DNA of 64,000 nucleotides from the NCBI GenBank assembly GCA_015039365.1, contig WION01000163.1, forward strand, positions 52,968 through 116,967, written 5' to 3'. The notes below the pieces were generated by a model. That model was not told the origin of the DNA and ran no database searches. It worked only from the letters and a program-made list of their open reading frames with translations. Positions 34,129 through 46,235 of this stretch are shown in pieces. The position numbers and the translations under genes are program-made. The DNA is from Amanita rubescens. Its lineage: Eukaryota; Basidiomycota; Agaricomycetes; Agaricales; Amanitaceae. How positions within the stretch are numbered: the stretch's first letter is position 1; every line of letters begins with the position of its first letter.

Positions 34129-36774
34129 ATCAGTTCTGGTGATAAATCGCTACTTTCAACTTACTCAATGTACTGGAGATCTCCGACATCACTGGAAATC
34201 AACTGTGCAACTTATAATAACAGATTTGTGCTCAAGACTCGATCAATTCTGACCGAGCATGGGCAGTACTATTAGGCCCAAGCGATGAGTACGTAGGACA
34301 AGAAATGCTGGTAGTACGTTGGGCTTGAGACGCAAGTTCACAAAGAGAGGAATGAGAATTGAGGTGCCTGGGAGATGAGTGCACAAGATAAGGGTAACAC
34401 CGCCTGCGATCAAGAGATTTTGGACCCTGGGAACTCCACCATCCACGTTTCGGCTCCGGAGTCCGCGCCCCCAGTTTAGTATCACCGCCCATCGTCACCG
34501 CAGCTTTGCACACTTATAACTATCGCCACCGTTCATCGTTGATCGTTATGAAGAAGCCCTCATCTTTCAACGTTATAGTCCATAACACTGGTTTCTCGAG
34601 GGAGAAAGCTTTTCTATCCCTAGGGCAGATACGTTACTACCTCCACTTCCACCTCCCACGACGGGATGCTAAGATATCTACAGTCTCGATGCAAAGACTC
34701 CGTCGCACAATCATATGCGCAGCGTTCATTTATTGCTCCTATGACCTCTGATCGCCTCTGAACTGAACGATCACCATCAACCTCCGAAGGCCTTTCTCTC
34801 AGCTATCATCACCGTGGTGGGTCGAGGTTAGAGTATATCACTCATTGGGATATCGTCTGGTGCGCGTTGTGTGCATCTATGTTTGATTACTTTTCAAACT
34901 GATTGTCTGGTAGGATGACATAGCTCGAAGAAAAGGCCGCGAGGTCACAGACGGACCGTATGGATGTAAGTGTCATCTACTTATGATTTGCGTTGCAAGC
35001 GGATTTGGCGAAGAGTCCTGTCCAATCCCGCCAACTGGACATGAACTGAACCAGCGTCCCTCGCTCCTTGAGCCACAGCTTTCGCCAGTTATCAACCAAA
35101 TCGCTCTCGTCCAGCAGCCCAAATTCTTATCTTCTTTTATCGGCACCAGGCGTCATATTATCAAACTAAGCATTCCCCGGCTAAGGGAAATGGCATTTCT
35201 GAAAGATTGACGTGTCGCAATCATTACATATGTAGAGGAAATATATTTGACTGCAGGCCTTCACATATCTGTTACTTCCACGAGGTGTACATGAGGCCTT
35301 GAGGTATGGCATATATATATGTAGTGCCGTTCAGGTATACATTCGCGGAAGCCTTTTTAGTCCCCGTCTCCGCGTCGCACGTCACGATAACGAGCCTGAG
35401 AGATAAAGGAACTCCCTATTTCAGCCCCCATTCAAAGATACGACGAGCAAAAGCAGAATCGTTGGCTCAGGTGACGTGTTGGCGATGCACGAATAACGTA
35501 ATCCTGCCTCCGTAACTCAATTTATGGTCAACAAGGGTCGACACTCAAGCACTCATGTTACCATCTTCGCTATCACTTTCCCATTGCTGCCGCATATGAT
35601 TACACCAAGACGTCCGGATCCAGTTGCACCAGCCGCTTACTGACCTCCACAGACGCCCACAACACCCGCATCGCCTAGCCAACTTCAGTTGAAACTTCCT
35701 GCTCCTGCTTCCATCAGGATCGTCTGTGGGAAGAGTACCTCAGGAGTCTCCGTGTTACCATGTTTGAAGAATTAGCCCTTGCCCCGTATGGTGTCTTATA
35801 TGGATATATACGGGTGATTTTCACATTGGAACGACTAGAACGAGGTAGAGTGAGGATCGCAGCTTATTTGAGGTGCGGCTCCGGGCTGATGGTATGGCAG
35901 TAGTAACTCGGGCACCATTCACTTCGAATTCTAACTGCCATTTTGCTCCCGAATATAATTTTTCTTCGACGGAATAATCATCCTGCTCTAGCAGCAGCAC
36001 TACCCTGATTCTGTCGAAAAATAATTGAACGGCCTCGAACGGCTTGCCGCCCTTCCGTATCGATCAAGGGATGCACTTTGATTATCAGGAGATTCGGCAA
36101 GTTCCTCCGCCTGCCTCCGCTCGAACACTGATGCGATTTCGATTTTAACGTGAAAATATCATTTCAAGCTCAGTCATTTTTTGGCCCTAACATCATACAT
36201 CGAGCAGGACAAGGCGATAAAATTGTACACCTATATTGAAGTCTCAATTTGAAGTCTTAATTCAAACAATGGTTACTAATTATTTCACCAGCGTTGAAAA
36301 TTTGGTGTCCCTTTCTGATGTTTTCCGCTGGAAAAACACGTTGACCAAGCAACACATCAGCAGGCACGTCTTTTTTACGCTCGCGCGTGAGAATGACGTT
36401 TCGAGCGTCCCGCCATCGCCGCCACTGATGTCAATTCCGCGGCACGGCAAATCTTGGTCACTACAACTCACGGCTCACGGCGAGACTTAGTCCCCCGGTT
36501 TTTACAGCGAAGCACTGATAGTTTGGAATGAAATATGGCGTATACTCTACCTTGGAGAAAGGTATTATTTGTGGATACGCTTCTTATCATGACGAATAAT
36601 TTTTGTCGTCAGATGCGGCAATGATTTCCACCGGATCAACCAAGAACTAGACTAAAACAATCCAGATTCGATTCTCGATTCTGATCTCCACAATAGCACG
36701 CAACATAAACACGCAACATAAACAACATATGGGCCGACCACAAAACCACTTCCCCAATCCTCATCCTCATCAGC
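34129..36774. other. Gene-poor region
   Basis: No gene recognised. Open frames below 95 codons occur on both strands without motifs. The segment near 34.15-34.25 kb probably belongs to the 5' end or promoter of the GTPase gene. Normal CpG content returns here. Confidence 0.45.
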
Positions 36775-37556
36775 ATGGACGTTCGTTTGCTCCTCAAAAT
36801 ACCATGCCTTCTGCTGGTAACCATGGGTTTTCACCTTGCGTTTTCGCAACCAAATCCTCCAGCACCTTTGGAGAAGTGCCCAGGTGTCCCATCTTTTGCC
36901 GATAAATTGGTGAGGATTATGTTGATGGCGGGCACTCCTGGTTACCTTAAGGTGAGGCCAAAGCCAAGTACGATTGCATAAAAATTTCACACTTGCACTA
37001 CTAGACATGTTTATGGTGTTCAGCGCTAGCTGAATGTATCGTTATTATCGCAAGGGCGTACCCTTCGCATCCCATGTCAAAGATAATTCTCGAAATCGTC
37101 CTTCTTGGAGGCAGTGGAAAACAAATTCATTTCACGACCGAGGCAGCAACAGGCATTGCGTTCGGACTTGTTGGCGCAGCGTTACGAGCATGGTGCTATC
37201 GGGAGCTGGGGAAATACTTCACGTTCGAGATGTGCATCATGAAAGATCACAGTCTCGTGAAGACAGGACCATACGACATCGTTCGCCATCCAAGTTACAC
37301 GGCCACCTTCATGATCAACGTTGCTATCTACCTGTTACACGCGACGAGAGGATCATGGGTTCGGGAGTCAGGCTTACTGAACTACCTTCCGGGCAGGATC
37401 ATTACCGGTATTTTCGTCGCTATGCTTGCCATAGGACCCCTGGGAGTGATGAGGAGGATGAAAGATGAAGATGAGGCATTGCGCAGGCGGTTCGGAGTTG
37501 AGTGGGATGTGTGGGCATCCAAAGTCCGGTATATGATGATTCCAGGTGTATTTTAA
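36775..37556 (+). CDS. Isoprenylcysteine O-methyltransferase-like membrane protein (ICMT/PEMT family)
   Basis: Two exons, 36775-36951 and 37005-37556, give 242 residues. The N-terminus is a hydrophobic helix (LLKIPCLLLVTMGFHLAFS). The C-terminal half has the family catalytic region: LRAWCYRELGKYFTFE, GPYDIVRHPSYTA (SAM and substrate site), two membrane helices, and the closing motif RMKDEDEALRRRFGVEW...VRYMMIPG. ICMT proper methylates prenylated CaaX cysteines in the ER. Agaricomycetes carry many shorter paralogues like this one, whose substrate is not established. The start was chosen as the first ATG giving the hydrophobic N-terminus. Confidence 0.85.
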
Positions 37557-38033
37557 TGTCTTCAACGTCATACTGTATCGCATCGTGTTGTTGTCTTTTC
37601 TACGAACCATATATTTTTTACAATGCATGATTTTTACGTTCTCACTGTGGGCCTACTACGTCTACTCATTGTCAAGGCAAAAGAACGTGGTGAACCCAAG
37701 TACCTTAACAGGACAAGAACGTCTGTGTCCGCTCGGAGTAAAGTCGACGCGGAAGGCAACTTAGTGTAAACTGCCCAATGCGTTCCAAATTGTAACTGAT
37801 AGTGTCCTCGAGTTATCTCCACCGGATGCTTTGCCTAAAGCCGGTGCCACACCGAACTTCTCATGTCACCGGTTTGAATGAATTGTTTTTGCCATGTGGC
37901 ATGCATGATGCACAGCTCGAATTAATGAATTTCACAGGTTCAACACAGCGCCGACGTTGTGTCATTGCTGCTTGCTATATGCCATTTTGTCCATCTCTCC
38001 CTTCGCCACGCTAGCTCTTGACACCGAAGCATC
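37557..38033. other. Intergenic between ICMT-like gene and kinase
   Basis: Nothing recognised. It should hold the ICMT-like terminator and the kinase promoter. Confidence 0.5.
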
Positions 38034-40430
38034 ATGAAGAATTCTGGATCTACGACAGTAAACCGTGGAAGAGGGTCCAAGTTCTTCGCGGCGCTTCTTT
38101 CACACGTCACCGGGCGCTCTTCTGACTTGACGACTGGCGGGCCACCGCAAACGCATGAGAAAGAGAAGCAGCAGAAGGGCAGAAGACTGTACTCTTCAGG
38201 TTTTTATTCATCCTCGACCCGAGTTGATGAGTCATTGACAACAAATTCCGAGAAAGAAACGGTTGGTCACGGAAAGCATAAACCGATTAGCAAAGCATCT
38301 ATCAGTTCTCCCGTTCCTCAATCACCCATCTCCCTCACTGGGCTCGACAATGACTTTGACTCACCTTCGAGCCCCGGCGTTGGCGTGCGCGATGGCCTGA
38401 ACAAGCCTAGCTCTACCACATACGAAAATGCTAAGCCTCTGTTCCAACATCCGCACTACGATTGGGACTCCAGTATAAGTCTCCAAAGTTCCAAATCCGC
38501 AGTGACGAGGGCTGCTTCCCGGATGTATCACCTACCCTCTCGTTTGTCCTATTCATCATTGCTTGATGATTATGAGGAACGGTCAGATACCTTTCCGTAC
38601 CAGAACCAAGGGTTCCAAAGATCGTGCACGACACTTTCCACCTATGATTCACGACCAAAAACGCCTGAGGATGATCCCGACTATGGACTTTCGCCAACCG
38701 AACCTCCCGAGTTTGGGGAAATTGGGATGGCCATTGGAGATGAAGAAGGGCTGGATAGTGGGGCCGCCATTGATGATTATTATTATCTTCCACAAAGACC
38801 AGAAGTCCCTCGTAGGTCTTCGCCATCTAATTATTGACCCTCATGATAATCCACTGCGTCGTTTAGGAAAGCTCCACCGTGATTGTCGCGACTCTGAAAC
38901 TACGCCCTCACCAGTATCTCAACTTCAACATATCACTTGGGATACGATTTCTTGTCAAGCCAACCCTCCACTCCTTTTTTTGCTTCGACTCCTGAGAAAG
39001 AAGGTAAATGTTTACTCTCGATATACGCAGGCCTGTGCCTTAACTCTTACTAGGCATCAGCTCCCATAAGTGCCGTTGTAAACAAAGCAACTATCGCCCT
39101 CATGTGCGAAATATTAGACCAAGGACAGCGAGTTGACATCGCCTCAGAGCTCAATTCCGCCGACGACGTTGAGATTTTGCTTGACTTCACGTTTTATGTA
39201 CGAACTCCCCATCACATTGGAGGATAGTGCTCACTCTCCCTTCAGTTGATTGATAATGGATATCTACGGAATGTGTCTGTTCAAGGCGCAAATCGAAAGG
39301 CAAGACGTCTAATGTGCAAATTACTGGCCAAGACACCGGTGATACCCAAATCTATTTTCATGACGGGAGTCAACGCAAGAATGTGTTCACTGGCAAGTCG
39401 CATCGGAATTGGAGGGTTCGGTTGTGTTTTCGAAGGCGAATATCAAGGAACGCGGGTCGCCTTGAAAGTGTTGTACAAAGTTCGCCGTGATGATGTTAGG
39501 ATGATTGTGTTGTCCGCAATGACAAATGCTAATTTGTCTTGTTTACAGGATTTTTGTCGAGAAGCCCTGGTATGGCGCTCTCTCTCCCATCCGTATATAA
39601 TGCCCTTGTTGGGGATCTACGAAGAACAATCCCTATATTTCCTTGTTTCGCCATACATGGAGAACGGAACATTAGCCGATTGGAGAAACAATCAGCACCC
39701 CTCAACAACCGACATAGAGAGGCGTGTAAGGACCGAAGATTGATTCTTCCAATGCAAAAAATTGATAATTTGTCAGATCCGGGAAGTCGCAGAAGGTGTT
39801 CGGTACATTCATTCGGAAGGAATAGTCCATGGCGACCTGCGTGGAGTGAGTATATCTTTCTTTGGAAACGATTATAATTGTGAACATTTTCCAGGCAAAC
39901 GTTCTTCTCGATGATAATTTTCACTGTCAAATTGCCGACTTTGGATTAGCACGCCATTCGGACATTACCGTCACACGGTCTACCACGGCGTTATCCTTCA
40001 GCTTTTCAGCACCAGAGTTATTCGGTGCCTGCAGTATATGCAATCAGAGTGACGAGGATGGTGAATGTCCAGGATGTGGTGACAATGGTACTCAACGTCC
40101 AATGAAAACACCAGAAACTGATGTATATGGGTTCGGTTGCCTCTATTACGAGGTTAGTGCCGATCTTTGCCCGAATCCCTATCCTCTTGACTTCAAGCTG
40201 CGTAGATTCATTTCGACCACATACCTTTCAAAGGATTTGGGGAGGCTCAGATAATCAGGTCTGTCACAACTGGAAAGCGACCACCTCGATTACAAGCGCC
40301 ACGATTGACCGACGCTGCTTGGAATTTAATCCAGCGCTGTTGGGCGATGGAGGCAAGCAATCGCCCGACGATGACAGACATCGTAAGCGCGATAAATGCG
40401 CCCAAAATTCAAACCAAGGAAGGAATTTGA
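38034..40430 (+). CDS. Serine/threonine protein kinase, TKL-like, with long disordered N-terminus
   Basis: Eight exons join in frame: 38034-38811, 38867-39003, 39054-39197, 39246-39494, 39549-39725, 39777-39845, 39895-40152 and 40206-40430, giving 678 residues. About 260 N-terminal residues are Ser/Pro-rich and disordered. The kinase domain begins near residue 400. It has the glycine loop RIGIGGFGCVFEGEY, the VALKV lysine, the alpha-C glutamate in CREALVWRSL, catalytic loop VHGDLRGANVLL, DFGLAR, an unusual Cys-rich insert in the activation segment (CSICNQSDEDGECPGCG), ETDVYGFGCLYYE, and RPTMTDIV. All catalytic residues are present. HGDLRGAN in place of HRDLK is usual for expanded mushroom TKL kinases. 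The short CxxC...CxxC insert could bind zinc and is worth noting. Confidence 0.9.
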
Positions 40431-41174
40431 TTCCGCGTCATAAGCGAAGTGCTCGCTCGACCCAATCGCGATGTCTGACTTCGAGGCATATACCCCTGAG
40501 TTCGGGTAAACTGCGCAGGCGTGTTCCACGGACTATGGGACCTAGTCGTTATAATGGCTTTTTACGATAATGACAAGGATATGATTTAGCCACGTTTGCT
40601 GCTTTCCACCTATCTGATGCAGCAAAACCAGCTCGGTGTTTACCATACTGCTTGAACATAATAATATACGTTTTAACGCCACAGTTGCGTCTTCTTTGAG
40701 ACAAAACCTTACAGGGTTGTTGTCACCTTAGCGGGATCTCTTCGGTGCTTATGCCAAAAAAATGGGAATATTACGCGCAGAAGTTGAAGTATCCGTCCAT
40801 GCACGTGGCTTCTGAATTCTCGGGCTATCCGATATCACATTGAATTACTAGTCCATAGCTAACGGTCATTTTGCACCTCTCATCGGGCACCATCCTTTGT
40901 TCAGCTCCAAGAAGCAGTGTACTAGCGCTACTATGGATTCGATGCAGGTGCTGATTGCATCCCGGCATGGACAGAAAAGGTGCTGGAATTGCTGGACCCG
41001 CTGCACGACGAAGTAACTCCCGCGACAGCTGTAGCGTAAACTGAACCCGCAGACGAGGAGGTTAAACTTCCGGAAGCAACAAGTTAAACCCAAGCTGGCG
41101 ATATAAATCCCGTTTTATTACTTGAATGTACCCAAGTGATTCCTATATTTTATCGCTTCGTCCCCCGTGCAAAA
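40431..41174. other. Intergenic
   Basis: No gene recognised. It is the downstream region of the kinase and the promoter of the small secreted protein. Confidence 0.5.
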
Positions 41175-41510
41175 ATGCGCATCTCGCTCTTGATTCTCTG
41201 TGCCTTTGCTACGCGTGTGGTCACCTCGCCAGTCGAAGCACGTCAGACAGACGACCTTGATGATCGTAAATCTTGAATTTTCATTCCTGTCTCTGCGCTT
41301 AACAATCGAATGGATACAGCATGCGTCAAGTTATGCAAAGCTGCCGTAGTAATTGGAAGTCTCTTCGGTGGCATTAATGCATGCACTATTGCTTCCAACT
41401 ACGTCTCTTGCCTCGAGAATTGCGCAAAACATTCCAGCAATGTCACCGCTGAACAATTGGCAGAGGCGGAGACGGGGCGGCAGCTTTGCAGCAAACAATT
41501 ACTAGTTTGA
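41175..41510 (+). CDS. Small secreted cysteine-rich protein
   Basis: Two exons, 41175-41265 and 41320-41510, give 93 residues. The first 18-20 residues (MRISLLILCAFATRVVTS) form a signal peptide, followed by a short propeptide-like stretch (PVEARQ). The mature part has cysteines in a CVKLCK...NACTI...SCLENC...LC pattern, suggesting disulphide bonding. No known domain is recognised. It lies in tail-to-tail orientation to the CFEM gene and could be a small secreted effector- or wall-associated protein. Confidence 0.72.
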
Positions 41511-41914
41511 TGTGAGAGGTATGCCCAACAAGCAGTGACCGAAATACTGAACTGGTTTTTTGGAGTCAGGCCGGTTGGTTAGCCCAAAACATAATCAGAA
41601 GTGTCGTATACAGTGACGAATAGAATGTTGCCAGAAAAATCTGCCTGTGGAATGCCCTGCTTGTTTTGCCTACTAGCCTAGAGTCCGTTCGAAATAGCCT
41701 GCGAAGCGTATGGGATAGAAGAAATTTGAGCGTCCAGTAAAATCCCAAGATGACTTGAACCTGCATGCCAAGAGGAGTTTATTAATTGCAGCTTACTAAT
41801 ATTAATACGTTGCTACCGAAGTCAATCGAGCTATGTACATACTGCAATACACAAAATTCCAAGAAAAAAAAACGAAAGGCATCTAACCTGTTAATTGGAC
41901 ATCACATACATAAT
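41511..41914. other. Intergenic between convergent small secreted genes
   Basis: Terminator region of two convergent genes. Nothing else recognised. Confidence 0.5.
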
Positions 41915-42573
41915 TTAAAATAACGACATCGAGAATGCAATGAGACCAAGAGCAGACGAAGCGCCTACGAGAGCAAAAGAATGGCTGTTTGACGAGGCCG
42001 CATTAGTGGCAGATGCAGAGCTTCCTGAGGCAGTTCCTGTTTTGGAAGCGCTACTAGAGGTGAGTAAAACGGGAAGTAGGGAGGAATTTGAGAGGCGTAC
42101 GAAGTAACAGTGGCAGAGCCACCCGTCGAGGATGCAGATCCAGCCGTAGATGTAGGGACAGGTGTGGAAGTGAGCGTCACGCCCTACGTTGAAGAAGATG
42201 GTCAACGGGGAAAAAATACAACATTTTAGAATAACACGTACGACAGCTTGACACATCTCCTTTGCGATGTTTATTGCGGTGGTAAGATCGCTTCCTGTGC
42301 ATTTGGCGTAGATGCAGTCAGTAACGCTAGTTACAAATGCCTGGTTTTTGCATAAGCATGAAGTGTCAGTCGCTGCGCATCCACCGAGGCTGGCACCAGA
42401 TATGCAAACGGCGGCGCATGCTGTTCATGACAAGCAAACAGTGAGATAGAGAACGTAGAGAAAAGAACGTTGGATTTACACGGGAGACTCGATTGGCGAG
42501 CCTCGAGCATATGTGCGCTAACACCGGAGGCAACCAGCCCGGAGAATACAGCTGCAGCGAGAGCGAAACGCAT
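41915..42573 (-). CDS. CFEM-domain protein, predicted GPI-anchored
   Basis: Four exons on the minus strand, 42480-42573, 42242-42420, 42101-42183 and 41915-42053, give 164 residues. A signal peptide (MRFALAAAVFSGLVASGVSA) precedes a fungal CFEM domain with the eight-cysteine spacing: SCAAVCISGASLGGCAATD, then TSCLCKNQAFV, DCIYAKCTG and KEMC. The aspartate in AATDTSC is the residue that ligates haem iron in the haem-binding members of this family. A Ser/Thr-rich linker follows, and the C-terminus is a small-residue site plus hydrophobic tail (SALGLIAFSMSLF) typical of GPI attachment. Likely location is plasma membrane or cell wall; roles in the family include haem uptake and virulence-related adhesion. 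Confidence 0.88.
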
Positions 42574-43433
42574 TGCGATAATTTATTTTAAATAAAGGGA
42601 GAGAATCTGGCTTGTCAGTGGGCGGAAGATTGAAACAATGTGAGTCGAGCGGGATAGCAACGAGGAAGGTTAAGTTCCATTGGATACGGAGTTTATATAC
42701 CTGTCAATTAGAGCGGGAGCGGCCCTCCATGGTCTCCATACGAAACAGTTTCAAAATTCTCATCAACAGCCGTGGAATCGTGGATGTCCATGATGCCTTG
42801 TGACATGATCCTCGCGGACTATTGAGTCCACACACGATACAACTCCAGATGAATGCTTCCAATTGCGCGCACAAACGCCGCACAGCGCTCCTCGAGTCGG
42901 ATAAGGTAGAAGAAACATCGGTAACGGGATGAACCATACTGGGTACAATGGTGAACAAACACAAATCTATGAATGGCAGTTCTGACCCTGTTACTGCCGT
43001 TTGTGTTCCTGCCATTAGCTAATGAAAAGTATAACGTGCGTAGCATGTAAACAACAGCCTGCCAGGACCTTGTATAGCCCGGCAAATCTCACTATCTCCG
43101 TTTCATTGGGTAAGACATATGTATAATACCCGTTGCTATGTGCTACATGTACAAGTCCACGGACACCACATCGCCACCGGGTCCCACGCATAGCTACAAA
43201 TAGTACATTTAAAACCGTGGGTGTCAGTAAGGCGACCGATACATGTGTGGACGATGCTATCAATGGTAACTCTATGTACTCATTGAGCCGCCCATCCCAA
43301 GAGCGTCTCACCAAATATGGAAACTGAAATAGCTTACTAATCAATCCGGCATTTGCCGTCAAGTGGAAAGCCACTGAACCTTAATCTGTTTACCAACACA
43401 ACAGCGTCGACGCAACCGACACCAGCATCACCT
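42574..43433. other. Divergent upstream region of CFEM and eL31 genes
   Basis: Minus-strand open frames of 88-119 codons occur (for example 43015-43374) but have no recognisable motif. No gene called; both adjacent promoters should lie here. Confidence 0.45.
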
Positions 43434-43975
43434 ATGGCCCCAGCGCAGAAGAAAAAGGTCAAATCCACCTATACACTATCCTAACCGCATGCTTACCATC
43501 TAATTCACCCCAATCAGACCGGAGGCAAGACCCGTTCGGCCCTCCAAGATGTTGTCACTCGGGAATACACCATCCACCTACACAAACGCGTCCACGACCG
43601 CTCTTTCAAAAAGCGTGCACCATGGGCCATTAAATCCATCTTGGAATTCTCACGCAAAGCGATGGGCACTTCGGATGTCCGTCTTGACCCCAAGCTGAAC
43701 CAGGAAGTATGGGCTCAGGGAATCAAGAGTGTCCCTCATCGGATGAGGCTCAAGCTCGAACGTGGGTACAAGTTTTCCCATGCGTTCGAGCGAAGGCTTG
43801 ATAAATTTGTATTGCAGGTAAACGCAACGATGAAGAGAATGCAAAAGAAAAGTTGTACACGTATGTTTCTCATGTGCCCGTTACATCATTCAAGGTATGC
43901 TCGTATTCTATTCCTTTGCTATGCTTTACACCGACATTGTTTGGATAGGGTCTGGAAACAGTCGTCGTCGAGTAA
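43434..43975 (+). CDS. RPL31: 60S ribosomal protein L31 (eL31)
   Basis: Four exons, 43434-43457, 43518-43761, 43818-43894 and 43949-43975, give 123 residues, the normal length. Conserved blocks are [94 protein letters not shown]. eL31 sits near the polypeptide exit tunnel of the large subunit. The very short first exon (eight codons) is typical of fungal ribosomal protein genes. Confidence 0.97.
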
Positions 43976-44189
43976 AAGGATGTTTAGTACTTGTATTCCC
44001 GCATCTTCTCATCAACTACCATGTCACTTCCTGTGCTGTCTTATGCACATAAGTATATGCACAATGCAGAACACACCGCATGATACATGATAAGTATGTT
44101 GCGTGGACATTGGACTGCCTCACAACAATTGATTTAATGGAAAATCTGAAGATTTTCAAGCAGACACATGTAAATATAGATACAATCGT

Positions 44190-45785
44190 TTAATTGCGCC
44201 ACGACTCCAGTCCAGCTGAGTAGACGTCCAATCTAGGCCCATAAGCTTCATAACCCCTCACACCTTCCGTTGCATTATAATCGGGCGGTCCAGGCGTTAT
44301 CTTGTACGGCGATGAAGCACTTTTCATCACCGAAGTCATCTGCAGCTGTTGAGCTTCGCCAGATTTGGCAGCAACCTGTGCATCATCGGGCTTGACAACC
44401 GTTGCCGAGATTTTCCTCCTTTGCGAGGTAGTAAACGACTCGGACTTTTTCGTCTGCTTCTGTTTCTGGAGGAGTCCTCGGGCTTCTTTAACGCTACCCT
44501 GTACTCGGCGGCGCTGCGTGCCGGATCCCAAAGCGAGGTTCACCCGAGAGCTGGTCACACCAGCGTTGGCAATGCTGGCACCGGGATTAGGTCCAATCAT
44601 GACACCTTCCATTCGAACACCACCAGTTCGTGGCACGGCAGAGAGAAGACACGCTTTATGCGTGGGGTCCGTAACTTGGCGGTAGTAGGTGTATACGATG
44701 AAGACGCAGAGCGCAGTCGGGAGGAGTGTGCAGAGAAAAAGAGAGGCAGCCTGGAAGCTGGTTTCCCGTGACCATGCGATGAGGCACACTGATGGATGGG
44801 GTGAGAGATGGCATCGTAGGAGCGTGATGTGGGACTTACGCTTGTAAGCCTTCTTTGGGGAAAGGCGTTTGATGGGCCAAGGTTCTCCTTGCTTGGAGTA
44901 AATTAGTACAACGTGTCAACGATAATCGGCTATCTTACGAATGTGGATCGGAGATGTAGCTTTCCTCGTGTAGCAAGCGACGTGCACTCCAAGATGATCT
45001 CTTCCTGCAAACTTGATCAGCGACCGCATAGGATTCAGAAGCGGAAAAACCTACTGCGAAACCGAAGAACATCACAGCGGCGATGACACCCGCGACTGAT
45101 ACGAACAATGCAGACACGAATGTGAGGTAGGTATATGCGCGTGCCAGTGAGAGACGACGCTTTCACACGATCAGCCTGGCAGTGACGGCAAAAAAATGTG
45201 GTGGTTACCATGAAAACGCAGACAACCCCAAATATCTCTATCAAGGAAACGACAGCGTAGAGGAGGCAGATGATGAGAGACATTTGCCCAAGCCCATCGT
45301 GGTGATTCACATGGTCGACGATTGCATCTTGGAATGCGTTGGACTAGGTGCAGGTTAGATGCGAGCCACATTGTCAGGAAACCAGGCATACCGCGCTGCA
45401 GGAAAGAAAGAGTTATATAAGAACTTCGGATACAAGGACGCGGGTAACTTACGCCAATAAGAAGCGAATCGCATTCAGAAGAGCGACTGCCAAACCGTAA
45501 GAATTGAGCAAAGCATTTACTGAACGAAGAACGTGCCTGCAATGACAGCCTTTCTCCAGTTGGCTCTGTACAGCTTTTGAAAGAATGTTTTCTTTCGCTG
45601 CTGGAGAACCATTGGTGACGGCACCGCTGTAGATGTGTCAACTTCCCGCATACCAAACAGCCAAGGAACTTACACAAACGAAAGTTATCATCTGCGTAAA
45701 CATCAGCTCAAAACTACACAGCCAACGAGGGTAGCAGTGAAGACTTACACTTGAGTTCAAGAGGAGGAGGGCGACGGGCGACCAT
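44190..45785 (-). CDS. Multi-span membrane protein, uncharacterised
   Basis: The minus-strand gene starts MVARRPPPLEL at 45785 and ends at 44190 through several introns of about 50-100 nt. Hydrophobic segments recognised are a stretch ending MFTQMITFVC, LIICLLYAVVSLIEIFGVV, SALFVSVAGVIAAVMFFG, and LFLCTLLPTALCVFIVYTYY. A cytoplasmic-looking tail of about 150 residues follows, with a Gly/Ser and Lys-rich region (QKQKQTKKSESF). It is therefore a roughly four-helix membrane protein of unknown function. Exact exon joins around 45.4 kb are uncertain. It is divergent from a similar membrane protein gene 450 bp away. Confidence 0.6.
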
Positions 45786-46235
45786 CTTTTGCAGCTCTTA
45801 GTTCACGATCAACGTGATGGTTCCAGACAAGGAGCATTTCTGCCGGCCCGTTCCGTTATAAAACCGTCGGCCAAGCCGCAGTCATCGCTTAGCTTAGCGC
45901 TCAAACGTGATGACTACCGCCCTTTGATTGATCCAGTGATGGCAACATGATGCCAGCCTACCCACCATCTCTTCGCGGCGGTCGAAGCCAGAAGTAGCCA
46001 GACTCATCTCGGACAGCATAGTGTAAGTAACTCTCCCTAGGGCCTAGGCTGCCAAAACCTAGTGTCAGCGTCAGGATCTGGACACCGCTCGCTGTCAATC
46101 ACGTGATGTGAAATCACGGTCAGCCGCACTGCCACAGTTACGGGATCACTGAGACGCTGTGCTTTTAGTGATATTGCTTTTTGTCTCTGACCACGACCAA
46201 CTCACGATTACGACGTATCTCTTAACAATATCAAT
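45786..46235. promoter_or_regulatory. Divergent intergenic promoter region
   Basis: This 450-bp gap separates two divergently transcribed membrane-protein genes and should contain both promoters. No individual element could be identified with confidence. Confidence 0.4.

Noticed and set aside
36640..36700. A possible tRNA T-loop (gattcgattctc)
   Set aside because: No matching A-box or foldable cloverleaf could be found around it.
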